Of a stretch of 64,000 bases of DNA, positions 11,974 through 22,340 are shown in pieces; position 1 is the first letter of the stretch, and each line of letters starts with the position of its first letter. Below the pieces are notes generated by a model that worked only from the letters and a program-made list of their open reading frames with translations, ran no database searches and had not been told where the DNA came from. The stretch spans positions 1 through 64,000 of the forward strand of contig BAXO01000002.1 in assembly GCA_001310555.1 (NCBI GenBank), given 5' to 3'. The position numbers and the translations under genes are program-made. Source of the stretch: Bacillus sp. JCM 19058 (lineage in GTDB: Bacteria; Bacillota; Bacilli; Bacillales_H; Bacillaceae_D).

Positions 11974-12958
11974 ATGGATTCACCAGTCATTCGTTCTATG
12001 CAAACACTCATAAAAAAAGTGGATGATGATAAAAAGTCATTTTATTTAAGGCGAACGAAGTCAATCATGGGGAATACGTTTTACTATTTATTACTGCTAA
12101 GCTTATCGTTTGTCTTTGTTTATCCGTTGCTATATATGATATCAGAATCGTTGATGAGACCGCAGGACGTTGCAGATGCTACGGTCCAATGGATTCCAAA
12201 GGTCTTTACATTAGAAAATTATTCGATTGCCTTTGAGTCGATTAACTATTGGAACGGTTTAATGAACAGCGTATGGATCTCTTTCGGCAGTGCTGTCTTA
12301 CAAATTATGAGCTGCTCTTTCATTGGGTATGGATTTGCGAGGTACCGTTTTCCGGGGAGAGGACTTTGGCTTGCCTTGCTCGTCTTTACATTTCTAGTAC
12401 CTCCGCAAACGATTGTTGTGCCGTTGTATATTTTTTTCAGCGACTTAGGCTGGATTAATACACTGTATCCTTTCGTTTTTCCGTCTTTGTTCGGGTTTGG
12501 ACTAAAAGGAGCATTATTTGTGCTTATCTTTATTCAATTTTACCGCAGTTTACCGAGGGTGCTCGAAGAAGCAGCTCGGATCGATGGGGCTGGGCCTTAC
12601 CGTACTTACTGGATGATTATGTTCCCGCTTGCAAAACCAGCAATGCTTGTCGTCTTCCTGTTTTCTGTCGTATGGAATTGGAATGATGTCTTTCAGCCGA
12701 ATATGTATTTACTAGTCCCGGAATTTTTTTAACTTAGCCCAAAACTTGTCAACCTTTCACGGAAGCGCGAACGCCGAAGGACTCAGTCAGATGTCACAAA
12801 TGGTTTCGGCCAGCGACGCTCTTGGGTTAGCACCGACAAGGCTGAATCAGATAATGGCTGCCGTCATGCTAACGATTTTACCGATTGTTATTCTGTACAT
12901 TTTCGTTCAGCGATCGTTCGTCGAAAGCATCGAACGCTCCGGAATTACCGGGGAGTAA
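11974..12958 (+). CDS. Carbohydrate ABC transporter permease (second pair, MalG-like)
   Basis: ATG 11974 follows AAGGAGG by eleven bases. Six membrane segments, with the EAA loop EEAARIDGAGPYRTYWMIMFP at about 12565-12630 and the usual C-terminal VQRSFVESIERSGITGE. The frame breaks in a run of seven T at 12725-12731 and resumes as LAQNLSTFHGSANAEG. About 327 residues. It is the last gene of the importer cluster. No ATPase gene accompanies it, so a shared MsmX-like ATPase is likely. Confidence 0.83.
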
Positions 12959-13255
12959 CTATCCATGAAAGAGCGGGTCAGGGAGGGGTAGGAGTCAGAC
13001 CGCCCCGGCGAAGGCTCGGGGCGATCATATGAACGGGACTGGTTCATATTCACTAGGAGTTGGATACGTAACTGGGGCAGGCGGGGAATAATAGCGGTTT
13101 GGCAGGTAAGCAGCAGAAAATAGCGATAAATCGCGAGCTCAGTTTTGGTGAAGGTGGGTTTTGTATGGGAGGATTAGCCATGCTGATGAATCGTTAGAGA
13201 TAGTAAGGGATTAAGTTCCTTTCAGTAAAGCTTTTTGAAGGGAAGGTGGTGAAGG
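12959..13255 (+). terminator. Gap with two consecutive hairpins ending the importer cluster
   Basis: No gene seen in these 297 bases. CGCCCCG (13001-13007) pairs with CGGGGCG (13017-13023), and ATATGAAC (13027-13034) pairs with GTTCATAT (13042-13049). Neither is followed by a clear T run, so they are only probable transcription-end structures. The remainder is purine-rich and leads to AAGGTGGTGAAGG before the next start. Confidence 0.4.
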
Positions 13256-13952
13256 ATGGAGCCGATAGTACAGTTAGAAAATGTAAAAAAAGACGTTTGG
13301 AGGCGGGAAGCAAAAAGTAGAGGTCCTTCATCGCACGGATTTGTCGATACAGCCTCATCGGTTGGTTGCCTTGCGAGGAAGATCGGGCTCTGGAAAGACA
13401 ACATTGCTAAATTTAATAGGAGCGTTGGATCAGCCTTCGGAAGGGAAAATTTTCATCGAGGGTGCTTGCATCAACCTATTAACAGAAAAGCAAAGGTCGG
13501 AGCTAAGAAGGTTGAAAATCGGATTTATTTTCCAATCATTCGGCTTAGTTCCGCTTATGACAGTTGAAGAAAATATTGAATTCGGGCTTAGGATTGCAGG
13601 TGTTTCCCGCTATGATTGGCCGGCAAGAATCAAGGAATCGATCGAGCTGGTCGGGCTGACAAAAAGAGCGAAGCATCGCCCGTTTGAATTATCAGGAGGT
13701 GAGCAGCAACGGGTGGCAATCGCACGTGCGATCGCACTGAAGCCTGCTCTATTATTGGCAGATGAGCCGACGGCTGAGCTGGACAGTAAGATGGCTTTCC
13801 GCATCATCCGCGCTTTTGGGGAGTTGGTTAGCAGCCGAACGACGACGATTATTATGACAACCCATGATCCAGGGGTTCTAGATCTCATCGAACACGTTTA
13901 TACATTGGAGGATCGAAAAGTTGCCTATGAAAAAAAAGAACCGATTAAGTAG
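13256..13952 (+). CDS. MacB/LolD-type ABC transporter ATP-binding protein
   Basis: Energises an FtsX-type exporter. Walker A GRSGSGKTT is at about 13377-13405, the Q-loop FIFQSFGLVP near 13525, the signature [14 protein letters not shown] near 13690 and Walker [13 protein letters not shown] near 13750, followed by the switch His in MTTHDP. Length about 232 residues, usual for this class. The frame slips between 13283 and 13340, starting at the run of A at 13285-13291; the expected FGGGKQKVEVLHRTDLSI can be read across the break. It overlaps the adaptor gene by 32 bases. Confidence 0.88.
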
Positions 13953-14958
13953 CTTTTGTTATTTAGGAACGATTACTGCTCTGATGGTTATAGTTGTCGG
14001 TTGCTCTCTACTGCCTAAAGAAGAAGCTGTTTTAGCTCCTCCATTAGTCGAACCGGCAAAAATAGAATACAATGTTGCTCCTGTACAAAAGGGAGATTTG
14101 ATTAAGAAAGTAAGGGGTACTGGCTCTTTAGTGCCGATTGATTTCCACGATCTATTTTACTCGAAGGAAGGAGGCCGTTTAAAAGAGGTACGTGTTACCG
14201 AAGGGGATATCGTTGAAAAAGGTCAGACGTTGGCAACGATCGATACAGGCGATCTAATCTATGATATTGATCAAGTGAAACTGGAGCTCGATAAAGCAAA
14301 GCTAAGGTTAAAGCAATTGGAAGCGCAACAATCAGACGAATATTCAATAGAGATCGGAAAAATAGATGTTAAGGGGTTAGAGCTAAGGTTATATCAACTA
14401 AATCGACAGTTGAACGAAGCGAAAATTAACTCACCGATAAATGGAGTGGTAACGTATGTAGGTGAGCTAATGCAAGGGGAGCTCGTTCCAGCCTACCAAT
14501 CCGTTATTCAAGTGGCTGAAACGTCAGATTTGCAATTGCAATATTCAGCGGTTAACGCCAGTGATTTAACCGATGTGACCGTAGGAATGGCAGTCGATAT
14601 TACGCTTTCTGGGGAAACGGTGGGAGGCAAGGTCGTCCAAACCCCGCAAACGGTTCCGATGGATATCTTCGAACAGGATCCGGAGCTACATCGTTCGAGT
14701 TTATTAATTCGGCTAGAAACGATCCCTGATGACGTATGGGTCGGAGATATTGCAGAGCTTGAAATTATTACAGCCGAAAAAGAAAATACGCTTATGATTC
14801 CTGTCAATGGCTTGAGAACTTCGTCGGGAAGAAATTATGTACAAGTTCGAGCAGATAATACGAGTCGCGAAGTTGATATCGAGGTTGGTATTATTTCGAC
14901 AACTGAAGTAGAGGTTCTGAAAGGACTCGAAGAAGGGGACGAAGTCATTTTAAGGTAG
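13921..14958 (+). CDS. HlyD/MacA-like membrane-fusion lipoprotein
   Basis: 345 residues. TTG 13921 fits the ribosome site GGAGG at 13907; ATG 13927 is the alternative. A lipoprotein signal ends in VIVVGCS (Cys near residue 28). A biotinyl-lipoyl-like half (YSKEGGRLKEVRVTEGDIVEKGQTLATID), a short coiled coil (DQVKLELDKAKLRLKQLEAQ), the second lipoyl half (INSPINGVVTYVGELMQGE) and beta-barrel domains (DVWVGDIAELEII) follow in the MacA order. In Gram-positives such lipoproteins bridge the FtsX-type permease and the outside substrate. The gene overlaps the ATPase upstream and is followed 12 bases later by the permease. Intact frame. Confidence 0.85.
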   Translation: MPMKKKNRLSSFCYLGTITALMVIVVGCSLLPKEEAVLAPPLVEPAKIEYNVAPVQKGDLIKKVRGTGSLVPIDFHDLFYSKEGGRLKEVRVTEGDIVEKGQTLATIDTGDLIYDIDQVKLELDKAKLRLKQLEAQQSDEYSIEIGKIDVKGLELRLYQLNRQLNEAKINSPINGVVTYVGELMQGELVPAYQSVIQVAETSDLQLQYSAVNASDLTDVTVGMAVDITLSGETVGGKVVQTPQTVPMDIFEQDPELHRSSLLIRLETIPDDVWVGDIAELEIITAEKENTLMIPVNGLRTSSGRNYVQVRADNTSREVDIEVGIISTTEVEVLKGLEEGDEVILR

Positions 14959-14970
14959 GGGGATAAGCAA

Positions 14971-17842
14971 GTGACACTTTTAAAAGTTATTATTCGAAAA
15001 ATGCTGAATAATCGCTGGCTTACGGGTAGCTTATTCCTTGGGATGGTCATAACCGTTGCTCTCGTTTCCAGTATTCCTACCTATACATCGAGTATCATGC
15101 AAAAATTACTTGTGAAGGAACTTGAAGATTACCAAATTGAGCAGCACGAATTTCCAGGTGGATTTACGTTTTCAGATACTTTCTCAATAGCAAATGTACC
15201 GAATCCAGGTGGAGCGCTCGATGAATTGGAGCAGATTAAAGACTCCGTTGTTAAGGATATAGGATTACCAGTCGTCTCAAGTCTGAGTGTGATCGAAACG
15301 ATTCCCTTAAGGATGATGTATGCAGAAGAAGAGAGAAGGACATCCTCTTTGCAGCCCGGGAAGCTACTAACGGTGAGTGGCCTTGAAGAGCATATTACGA
15401 TTACTGACGGCAGGCCGCCAAGCAAGAAGGCTGTTGATGGTGTTTGGGAAGCGCTCGTATCCGAACACGCCTTGCAAAAAAGAGAGATCGTCTTAAATAC
15501 CGACTTTATCGTTGGAGAAGGTGAGAATCAATTCCTTGTCAGGCCAGTCGGGACGTTCCAAGTAAAAAGCAGCCAGGAGCCTTATTTGAATATTCTTCAG
15601 ACAAATTTCAGTGACGATTTCATCGTGAATGAATCATTATTTAGAGAAGAGCTGATTGCTAATTATGAACACTTGTTAGGAATTGGCAGATTCAGTACGG
15701 CTTTTGATATTTATGAACTGAAGGAGCAGCATATTCCAGCGTTATTAGGGTTAGAGCGAAGTTTAACTAGTCAAATCAGCGCTGTGAAAAATGCATCGCT
15801 GTATGTTCAATTTCCAGTAGAGAGTATTCTGCGCTCCTACGCAAAAAAAAGGTGAACAGCTAACGGTTATGCTCTGGTCGTTAAATGCTCCTGTCCTCAT
15901 CATGCTTGCACTCTATCTGTTTATGGTTTCACGCTTAATTATCGGACGTCAATTGAACGAAATTGCTCTTCTTACTAGTCGAGGGGGGAGCCGAATAAAG
16001 ATTATTTTCATTTATTTTATCGAAGTCTTACTGCTAGGAGCTCTTGCTTTTATGATAGGGCCGGCCCTTGGAGCGTTACTAGTAAAAGTTCTCGGTGCGT
16101 CGAACGGATTTTTAGAATTTGTGCAACGCTCGGCCCTTCCAGTTAACATTGTGCCAACAGCATATATTTACGCCTTCCTCACTGTGATGGCATCTGTTGT
16201 CATGATTATGCTCCCGGTATATTTTGCATCAGGACAAAGCATTGTTCATCATAAACAAAAGCTAGCTCGAACCGCTGGCAAGCAACGCTGGTACATGGTC
16301 ATTCTGGACCTTGCTCTACTAGGTGCTGCTCTTTACGGACTTATTGCTTATAATCGGCAGCAGACAGTAACAGGAAGCAGACCGGACTTATTTATCGATC
16401 CAGCTTTATTTTTTTATTCCGGCACTCTTTATTATCGGTTTTGGTCTGCTCGTATTAAGAGTCTATCCAGTCATCCTAACAGCCATTTACAAGCTGGGAG
16501 AAAGGCTTTGGTCGGTTTCCTTGTACAGCACGTTACTTCAAGTCAGCCGTTCGGCTAAACAGTATCAATTTCTCATGCTTTTTTTAGTCATGACGATAGC
16601 GATTGGCGTGTTTAGTGCGAGCGCTGCCAGAACGATAAATAATAATTTAGAAGAACAGCTACGTTACGAAAATGGTGCTGATGTCCGGCTAGCCGTGCAA
16701 TGGAATAGCAATAGACCAGCAACATTGCCCGCATACCCCCTACCGGCTCCGATTCGGATGTCGTGGAACAAGAGCAAGAAGAAATAGAGCAAGAAGTCTC
16801 CGGATTACATGAAGAAATTATTTATTCAGAACCTCCCTTTGAGCCGTTTACACAAATAGCTGAGGTTGAGCAAGTGACAAAGGTATTTCGTCAGGATGAC
16901 GTATTTGTAGAGGCGAAGGGGCAAAGGATGAATGGACTGGAATTAATGGCAGTAGAACCAAAAGGATTTGGCGAAACCGCCTGGTTCAAAGAAACGCTTT
17001 TGCCGCACCATTGGTATCAATATTTAAACCTATTGGCACAAGAACCAAGTGCTGTCTTAATTTCGACAGATGTTGCGTCTGCTTGGGGGTTGAGGCAGGC
17101 GATTATTTAACCGTAAACTGGGAAGGATCCGATACTGGACAGTTTATCGTCTACGGCATCGTCAATTATTGGCCGACGTTTCATCCGTATGAGACGGACG
17201 GGGATGTCGGTTCCGAGGCTGCGCTAATTGTTACCAACTTGCCGTATGTTCAAAACATGCTAGGGCTGGAGCCGTACGAAGTTTGGATGAAGCTTGGACC
17301 GGATGCAACAAGGTCATCCTTTTATCGACAGCTGGAAGAGCTAGATCAGCCTGTTATTATGATGAATGATGTCTATCCTGAGATCGTCACGCTAAAAAAA
17401 TAGTTCCTTGCTATTAGGCTTGAATGGCACTATGACTCTTGGGTTTATCCTGGCCATGGCGGTCTCTTTTATCGGCTTTTTACTTTATTGGATTCTAACG
17501 ATTAAGTCTCGAACACTTCAGTATGGTATATATCGAGCTATGGGGATTCCGATGCCAAAGCTCATCGCAATTCTCGTCTGGGAACAGGCGATGACTTCCG
17601 GATTTGCCTGCCTGTTAGGTATAGTTGTCGGCGGCATTACGAGCCGTCTATACGTCCCGCTGTTCAAGCTGTCCTTTAACTCGGAACAAATAGTACCGCC
17701 ATTTTCGGTCGTGTTTGCTGCAAGTGATGAAGCGAGGATTTATGTATTCGTATCACTGATGCTCGTTCTCGGGTTATTAGTTTTAGTCATATTTCTGAGG
17801 AAAATTAAGATCGATCAAGCGATAAAGCTAGGTGAGGATTAA
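14971..17842 (+). CDS. FtsX/MacB-type ABC transporter permease, large, heavily frameshifted
   Basis: GTG start at 14971 with AGGGGG upstream. Joined length about 957 residues. An N-terminal membrane segment (LTGSLFLGMVITVALVSSIP) is followed by a ~250-residue outside domain and then membrane blocks VLIMLALYLFMVSRLIIG, FIEVLLLGALAFMIGPALGA and YAFLTVMASVVMIMLPVYF. A second outside domain and a second FtsX block end the protein (MTLGFILAMAVSFIGFLLYW; ALIVTN; YGIYRAMGIPMPKLIAIL). The two-block FtsX design is that of peptide or antibiotic exporters of the MacB/YtrF sort. Frame breaks lie near 15845, 16410, 16745, 17085 and 17400. The stop TAA is abutted by the next ATPase ATG. Confidence 0.8.
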
Positions 17843-18774
17843 ATGATACATTGTCAAAATCTAGTCAAGGTTTACAAGATTGACCCGGAGCATGAAGTAT
17901 TGGCGTTGCAGGGGCTCGACTTGAAGGTGGAAAAGGGAGAAGTTATGGGTATTATCGGGAATAGCGGCAGTGGAAAGTCGACGCTGTTGAATATGCTGGG
18001 CGGGCTTGATCGGCCGACAGCCGGAAAGCTAATGATCGATGGGAAAGATTTGTTAAGGCTGTCGGATAAAGAATTGGTCAAGTATAAACTGGAAACGGTC
18101 GGATTTGTTTGGCAAAACAATGCCAGGAATCTGCTCCCTTATTTGACGGCTATAGAAAATGTCGAGCTGCCAATGCTGTTAAAGGGACGTTATAAACGAG
18201 AGCGCGCCAAGGAACTGCTGGAGCTGGTTGGGGTAGGGCATCGACTTCATAGCAAACTGAACATGCTTTCCGGCGGCGAACAACAGCGCGTCGCCATTGC
18301 CATTGCGCTAGCTAATGAGCCGAGCTTATTATTGGCTGATGAACCGACAGGAAGCGTCGATACAAAAACCGCAGATATTATTTTAGACGTTTTTCGAGAG
18401 CTAAATCAAATTCTAAACGTAACGATCGTTATTGTGACACATGATACTCAATTAACGAAAAAAATGGATCGAGTTGTCGCAATCCGTGACGGAAAGACTT
18501 CGACTGAAATTCTGCGCCGTTCATTTTACGCGGCTGAAGAAGAGTATGGAGAGCACGGAACGAGCGGACAGACACACATGTTGAACTAGCCGTTCTTGAT
18601 AGTGCCGGCCGGATTCAAGTACCGAGTAAATATCTTGAAGCGATTGGGATCAAAGGTTCAAATAAGCTTAAAGTCGAGCTTGAGGAAGGAAAAATATCAT
18701 TAATCAACCCTCAAGAGCCAAAAGCCAGAGTAAAGGAGGGGAAAAATAAGGGGAAATGCGAGGGGAGTGGCTGA
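17843..18774 (+). CDS. ABC transporter ATP-binding protein with C-terminal AbrB-like hairpin
   Basis: Second ATPase of the exporter. Walker [10 protein letters not shown], signature [15 protein letters not shown], Walker [13 protein letters not shown] and switch IVTHDTQ are intact. The apparent stop at 18587-18589 comes from a frame slip near 18575. The other frame continues with [42 protein letters not shown], and stops at 18774. That tail has the look of the AbrB/MazE/SpoVT swapped-hairpin fold, with the typical [10 protein letters not shown] turn. Total about 310 residues. AbrB folds usually bind DNA; here it may dimerise or sense. The ATG follows directly on the permease stop, so both belong to one operon. 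Confidence 0.82.
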
Positions 18775-18794
18775 ATTACACGTTCGCCACTCCC
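18763..18794. terminator. Hairpin between convergent genes
   Basis: GGGAGTGGC (18763-18771) pairs perfectly with GCCACTCCC (18786-18794) around a 14-base loop. It lies between the convergent ATPase and DUF624 genes, where a shared terminator is expected, but no T run follows on either strand. Confidence 0.5.
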
Positions 18795-18802
18795 ATGCTC
18801 CC

Positions 18803-19467
18803 TTAAACTCTTTCTTCGTGCACATGGATCCGTTTTTTTCTTAAAAGGGTTGCTATCTTCCTTCAAATGCTCAATCCTTTGGAATGTGTAATGGCAAAGT
18901 GAGAAATTAACGTATGCTGCTAAGCTGAATAGGGCGAGAAACGTAACGGGTACGTATAGCAAAATGAGCGCAAGGAAAACGAAAATAACGAGTATGAGAA
19001 GAGTGATTGGAAAGTAAGCCATTGCGACAAAAAAAAGGAATTTTTCAGCGCGCCTTTCCAAGAAACCTGATAATGCGTCATCATCGGAAATAAAAAAAAC
19101 AGTCGTAAACACAAATAATAAGCTGATAAACAAAAGGGGAACTAGCATAAAGACCGTTAAACCGGATTGAACCTGCAGCACGAATGAATAGTTTACGTAA
19201 AGGAGCAGTAAAAACAAAAACCACAATAATCCGAGAAACAAGCTTTGTTTGAAATTTTCTTTAAAATAACGGAAGTATTGAAACAACACACTCGTATCCT
19301 CTTTTAATTTCCAACGTCTAATCACGCCGAACATTGCTGCTGTTGCCGGAAAAATTGTAATGATCGGAATGCACGAAACGACCCAAAGAATATTCAAAAT
19401 AAAAAAAGTTCGAAATCGTTTCCAATATCGTATAAAGCCTACTGTTTAACAGATTCAATTTCCTCAC
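18803..19467 (-). CDS. DUF624 / YesL-family membrane protein
   Basis: About 220 residues with five or so membrane segments. The YesL hallmark is near the N-terminus: LWVVSCIPIITIFPATAAMF then GVIRRW. Proteins of this family usually lie in carbohydrate-use gene clusters in Bacilli and Paenibacilli; their role is not established. The frame slips in the A run at about 19400 (upstream residues MRKLNLLNSRLYTILETISN) and again in the T run at about 18831, after which the protein would end RIHVHEERV at 18803. The GTG at 19467 is a tentative start. It is transcribed away from the glycan operon, sharing the 19.5-19.95 kb control region. Confidence 0.72.
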
Positions 19468-19697
19468 CCATTTTATATAATATTGTAATTGAAGCTTACT
19501 TTGAGACGGAAGTCGTCCCATTTTACTAAAGCATGTCGAATTGGCAAATTCCTCGAAGCACCGGGTCTTGTCCTTCATATAAAATTTGAACAAATTGAAA
19601 GAAGCCATTCACTTAAATTCACCTTCGGTTAAAAAGGAAACGGTAACATAATACGTACCAATTGGGAAAGGCACTTAAAAAAAATTAATAAAAACTA

Positions 19698-19726
19698 TTG
19701 AAATTCATACACATCTGTACTATGAT
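19698..19726 (+). promoter_or_regulatory. Sigma-A type promoter of the glycan locus
   Basis: TTGAAA (19698-19703), a 17-base spacer and TATGAT (19721-19726) make a good vegetative promoter on the + strand. It precedes three operator-like repeats and the gene at 19951, giving a leader of about 215 bases. No other gene start lies between. Confidence 0.65.
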
Positions 19727-19759
19727 TTAGACAAGTAAAATTATAATTGGTATTTTAAT

Positions 19760-19777
19760 TGTGAGAACGATTACACA
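19760..19777 (+). promoter_or_regulatory. LacI-type operator copy 1
   Basis: TGTGAGAACGATTACACA, a near-palindrome centred on CG. It differs from the perfect palindrome before the lacI-family gene (22308) only in the left half (GAGAA instead of GTAAT). First of three copies, about 34 bases after the proposed -10 box, so binding would block promoter clearance or elongation. Confidence 0.75.
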
Positions 19778-19822
19778 TCAAACACTTTTATTGTTTTTGT
19801 CCAGATTCTTTTTTTTATATGT

Positions 19823-19840
19823 TGTGAGAACGATTACAGA
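19823..19840 (+). promoter_or_regulatory. LacI-type operator copy 2
   Basis: TGTGAGAACGATTACAGA, 63 bases downstream of copy 1 and identical except for one base near the right end. A distance near six helical turns would put both copies on the same face of the DNA. Confidence 0.72.
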
Positions 19841-19892
19841 AACAGTATCACAAAGAGTTACAGATAAAGAAATGATTGAAAGAAATGATTGA

Positions 19893-19910
19893 TGTGAGAA
19901 CGATTACACA
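19893..19910 (+). promoter_or_regulatory. LacI-type operator copy 3
   Basis: TGTGAGAACGATTACACA, identical to copy 1 and 70 bases after copy 2. It ends 40 bases before the proposed start codon at 19951, so it lies in the untranslated leader. A start further upstream at 19876 would place it inside the gene; the strong ribosome site before 19951 argues against that. Confidence 0.72.
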
Positions 19911-19950
19911 TAAACAACCTTCGGTAAAAAGCAACAGAGAGGAGGATAAA

Positions 19951-22185
19951 ATGATTCGCTTGGAAAACGAAGCAGTTGCCATTTTTTTTGATAAGGAATC
20001 GGGTTCGATTGTGCAGATCGTAGATAAACAAACGCAGTTGGAGTACCTTTGTACCGATTTAAGCTCCGCCCCGTTTCGAGTTGAACTTGGAGGGGGAACG
20101 ACTAGTAATTATCGACACTTTTCATATTCTGAGCTTGGTACTAATGATAGTGTGGGCGGATACAGGCTGAATTGGGAGGTTGCTGAGGGTGTAATGCTCA
20201 ACGCCACTATCAGTTTGGAAGCGTCTTCGAAAGACATTTATTTTCAATGCGAACTGCTCAATCAATCTAGTGAATCTGTTGCAAGCTTAGAGTATCCGAT
20301 TATTCCAAATATCGCTCCGATTACGAATAATGGGGAAGATGACTACCTTTCCCATAGTTTTGCAACGGGCTTTCAAATCCGGAACCCATCGCTTCATTTT
20401 ACTAAGGAGTGGAGAGGGTTTAGGTATATGCCCTATCCAGAAGGATTCTCCGGCTCGACGATGCAGTTTTTCAGCTATTACGGTCAAGGGGAGGGTGGCT
20501 TTACGTTGCCGCTTATGACGGCGACTGCTATGCCAAATGGTTAAACTGTTATAGCAATGAAAACGATCTGCTTGAGGCGTCCGTTATTCATGGCTGTGAA
20601 GATATCGGACCCGAAAAAGGAATTCAGGTGAATTACCCTGTAACGGTAAAGCTTTTAAAAGGAGAGGGGTGGTATGAAGGGGCTGACCATTACAAACAAT
20701 GGGCAACCAATCAATTTTGGTGTCGGCGTGGACCGCTTGCTGATACCGAAGATGATGACAAACCTAGGTGGTTGTTAGAAGAGAGCGGGCTGTCGACATT
20801 TGGGATAAATGCGGGGAAGGACCGGGCGAAGTGGATTCGAAAATATCATGAGTACATCGACACGAGCATGTTTCACATTTTAGGACCGGATTGGCCGAAT
20901 GAAACTCAGGATTTTTGTAATTCGATCCCCGGCGGAATATCGGATTGGTTTCCGACGCGGTTTGACGAAGACACTATAAAGGAAATTGAATCCTGTGGCG
21001 ACAAGTATGCGCCATTCGAATTCGATTATTTGTTTAACGTTAACGGTTCAGATGGGCAATACGGACAAAAAGCCTTGCAAAGCATCCCGACTCCAGCAAA
21101 AAGCATCGATAAATACCGGTTTCCGTTCGTATGCCCGGTAGTCCCATATGTTCAAAGCTTACATGTTGAACGCGATAAACAACTGCTAGTAGAGAGAAAT
21201 GTAGATGCCTCTATTATGATATTTCCGCGAATAATATTATGAAAGTCTGCCTGGATGAAACGCATGGTCACCCTAAAGGGGCGGGTAGGCAAATAACGAT
21301 GGCGTATCGCGAAAATTACCGTAACACGAAGGAAGCGGTGCGAAAGGAAGCCGGGCGCTACATACCGATTGGAACGGAAATGATTAACGAAGTGTTTCTT
21401 GATTTATTGGATTATTATCAGGCAAGGGCCGGAGGACAGCCAGCTGCCCAGCTGGAAGGCTGGAATATTAAAGAGCTGCTCAAATCGGGAGAAGCGGAGC
21501 TCATTCCGATGTTCGCGTACGTTTATCATGAATATGGGCGCTCAGACTTGATGGGTGGGGAAAAGCCGTAGAGGAAATCGGCGATTTATTTTACTTTACG
21601 GTTGCTCGAACGTACCTTTGGGGCGGCCTCTACGAATTAAATTATGAATATAGCCCAATGGAAATGATCGATGGAGATGAAAACCATGCGCACGAGCACT
21701 ATTTTCCGTTTGAACCGCAAGGCTATCACTTTGCACCTGAACGGGCTACTTACCTTGCAAAGTTTGCGAGGCTAAGGACTGGAGCCGGGAATAAATATTT
21801 AGCATACGGGAAAATGCTCAAACCGCTCGATATTACGTGTGAAAAAGTCGTGCTCAATTGGTTCCACTACAATTGTAATAAAAACTCTCCAGAGTACAAC
21901 GACTCAGGGGAATTGACAGTCGATGCAATTGTTCATTCAGCTTGGAAATACCGCAATCAAAGTGTCGGCTTATTTTTTGCCAACGTGAGCGAAAAAGAGC
22001 AAGCGCTTTTGATTAGCCTAGATGTAAGCAGTTTTGACCTGATGAGTGAGCGATTAGCGATTCGAATGATTACAGAGACAAACGAATCGGAGCTATTTGT
22101 AGTCGGAACGGAAAAGAAAGGAAAGGTAGACATTCCCATTCCGGAAAGAAGTGTAGTCCTATTGGAGGTTTTTCCAAGAAAGTAA
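19951..22185 (+). CDS. DUF6259-like protein, candidate cytoplasmic glycoside hydrolase
   Basis: About 740 residues when joined; frame breaks near 20538, 21235 and 21568. ATG 19951 follows GAGAGGAGGATAAA. No signal peptide, so cytoplasmic. An N-terminal beta-rich region (AIFFDKESGSIVQIVDKQTQ, LNATISLEASSKDIYFQCEL) is followed by a probable alpha/beta barrel (MFHILGPDWPNET, FEFDYLFNVNG, IPIGTEMINEVFLDLL, YVYHEYG) and a small C-terminal beta domain (SVGLFFANVSEKEQALLISL). The layout resembles GH31/GH36-type enzymes and I think the family is DUF6259, but I cannot point to catalytic acids with certainty; the Glu in IGTEMINE and the Asp in LGPDW are candidates. It is the gene directly behind the three operators, so probably the first gene under LacI control. 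Confidence 0.65.
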
Positions 22186-22307
22186 AGCCCCTCTCACTAA
22201 AAAAAAGTGGGTTGCGGTATTTTAAGCATCACGGGCCGTATGTATGAGTTTATACCTGAAGCTTTCGCAAAGGAGTTGAAGAAAATGTAATTATATAATA
22301 GTATAGA

Positions 22308-22325
22308 TGTGTAATCGATTACACA
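22308..22325 (+). promoter_or_regulatory. Perfect 18-bp LacI-family operator (autoregulatory)
   Basis: TGTGTAATCGATTACACA is a perfect palindrome centred on CG, the form bound by LacI/GalR repressors. It sits between a TATAAT box (22294-22299) and the regulator's start at 22341, so the regulator very likely controls its own gene. Its right half is the same as in the three copies before 19951. Confidence 0.82.
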
Positions 22326-22340
22326 TAAGGGGCTGGAAAA

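Noticed and set aside
14971..17842. Six small separate permease genes
   Set aside because: Fragments join end to end in the order of one FtsX-type permease with breaks mostly at homopolymers; none has its own ribosome site.
19876..19950. Upstream start of the DUF6259 gene at 19876
   Set aside because: It would place the third operator inside the gene and lacks a ribosome site, while GAGAGGAGGATAAA stands before ATG 19951.
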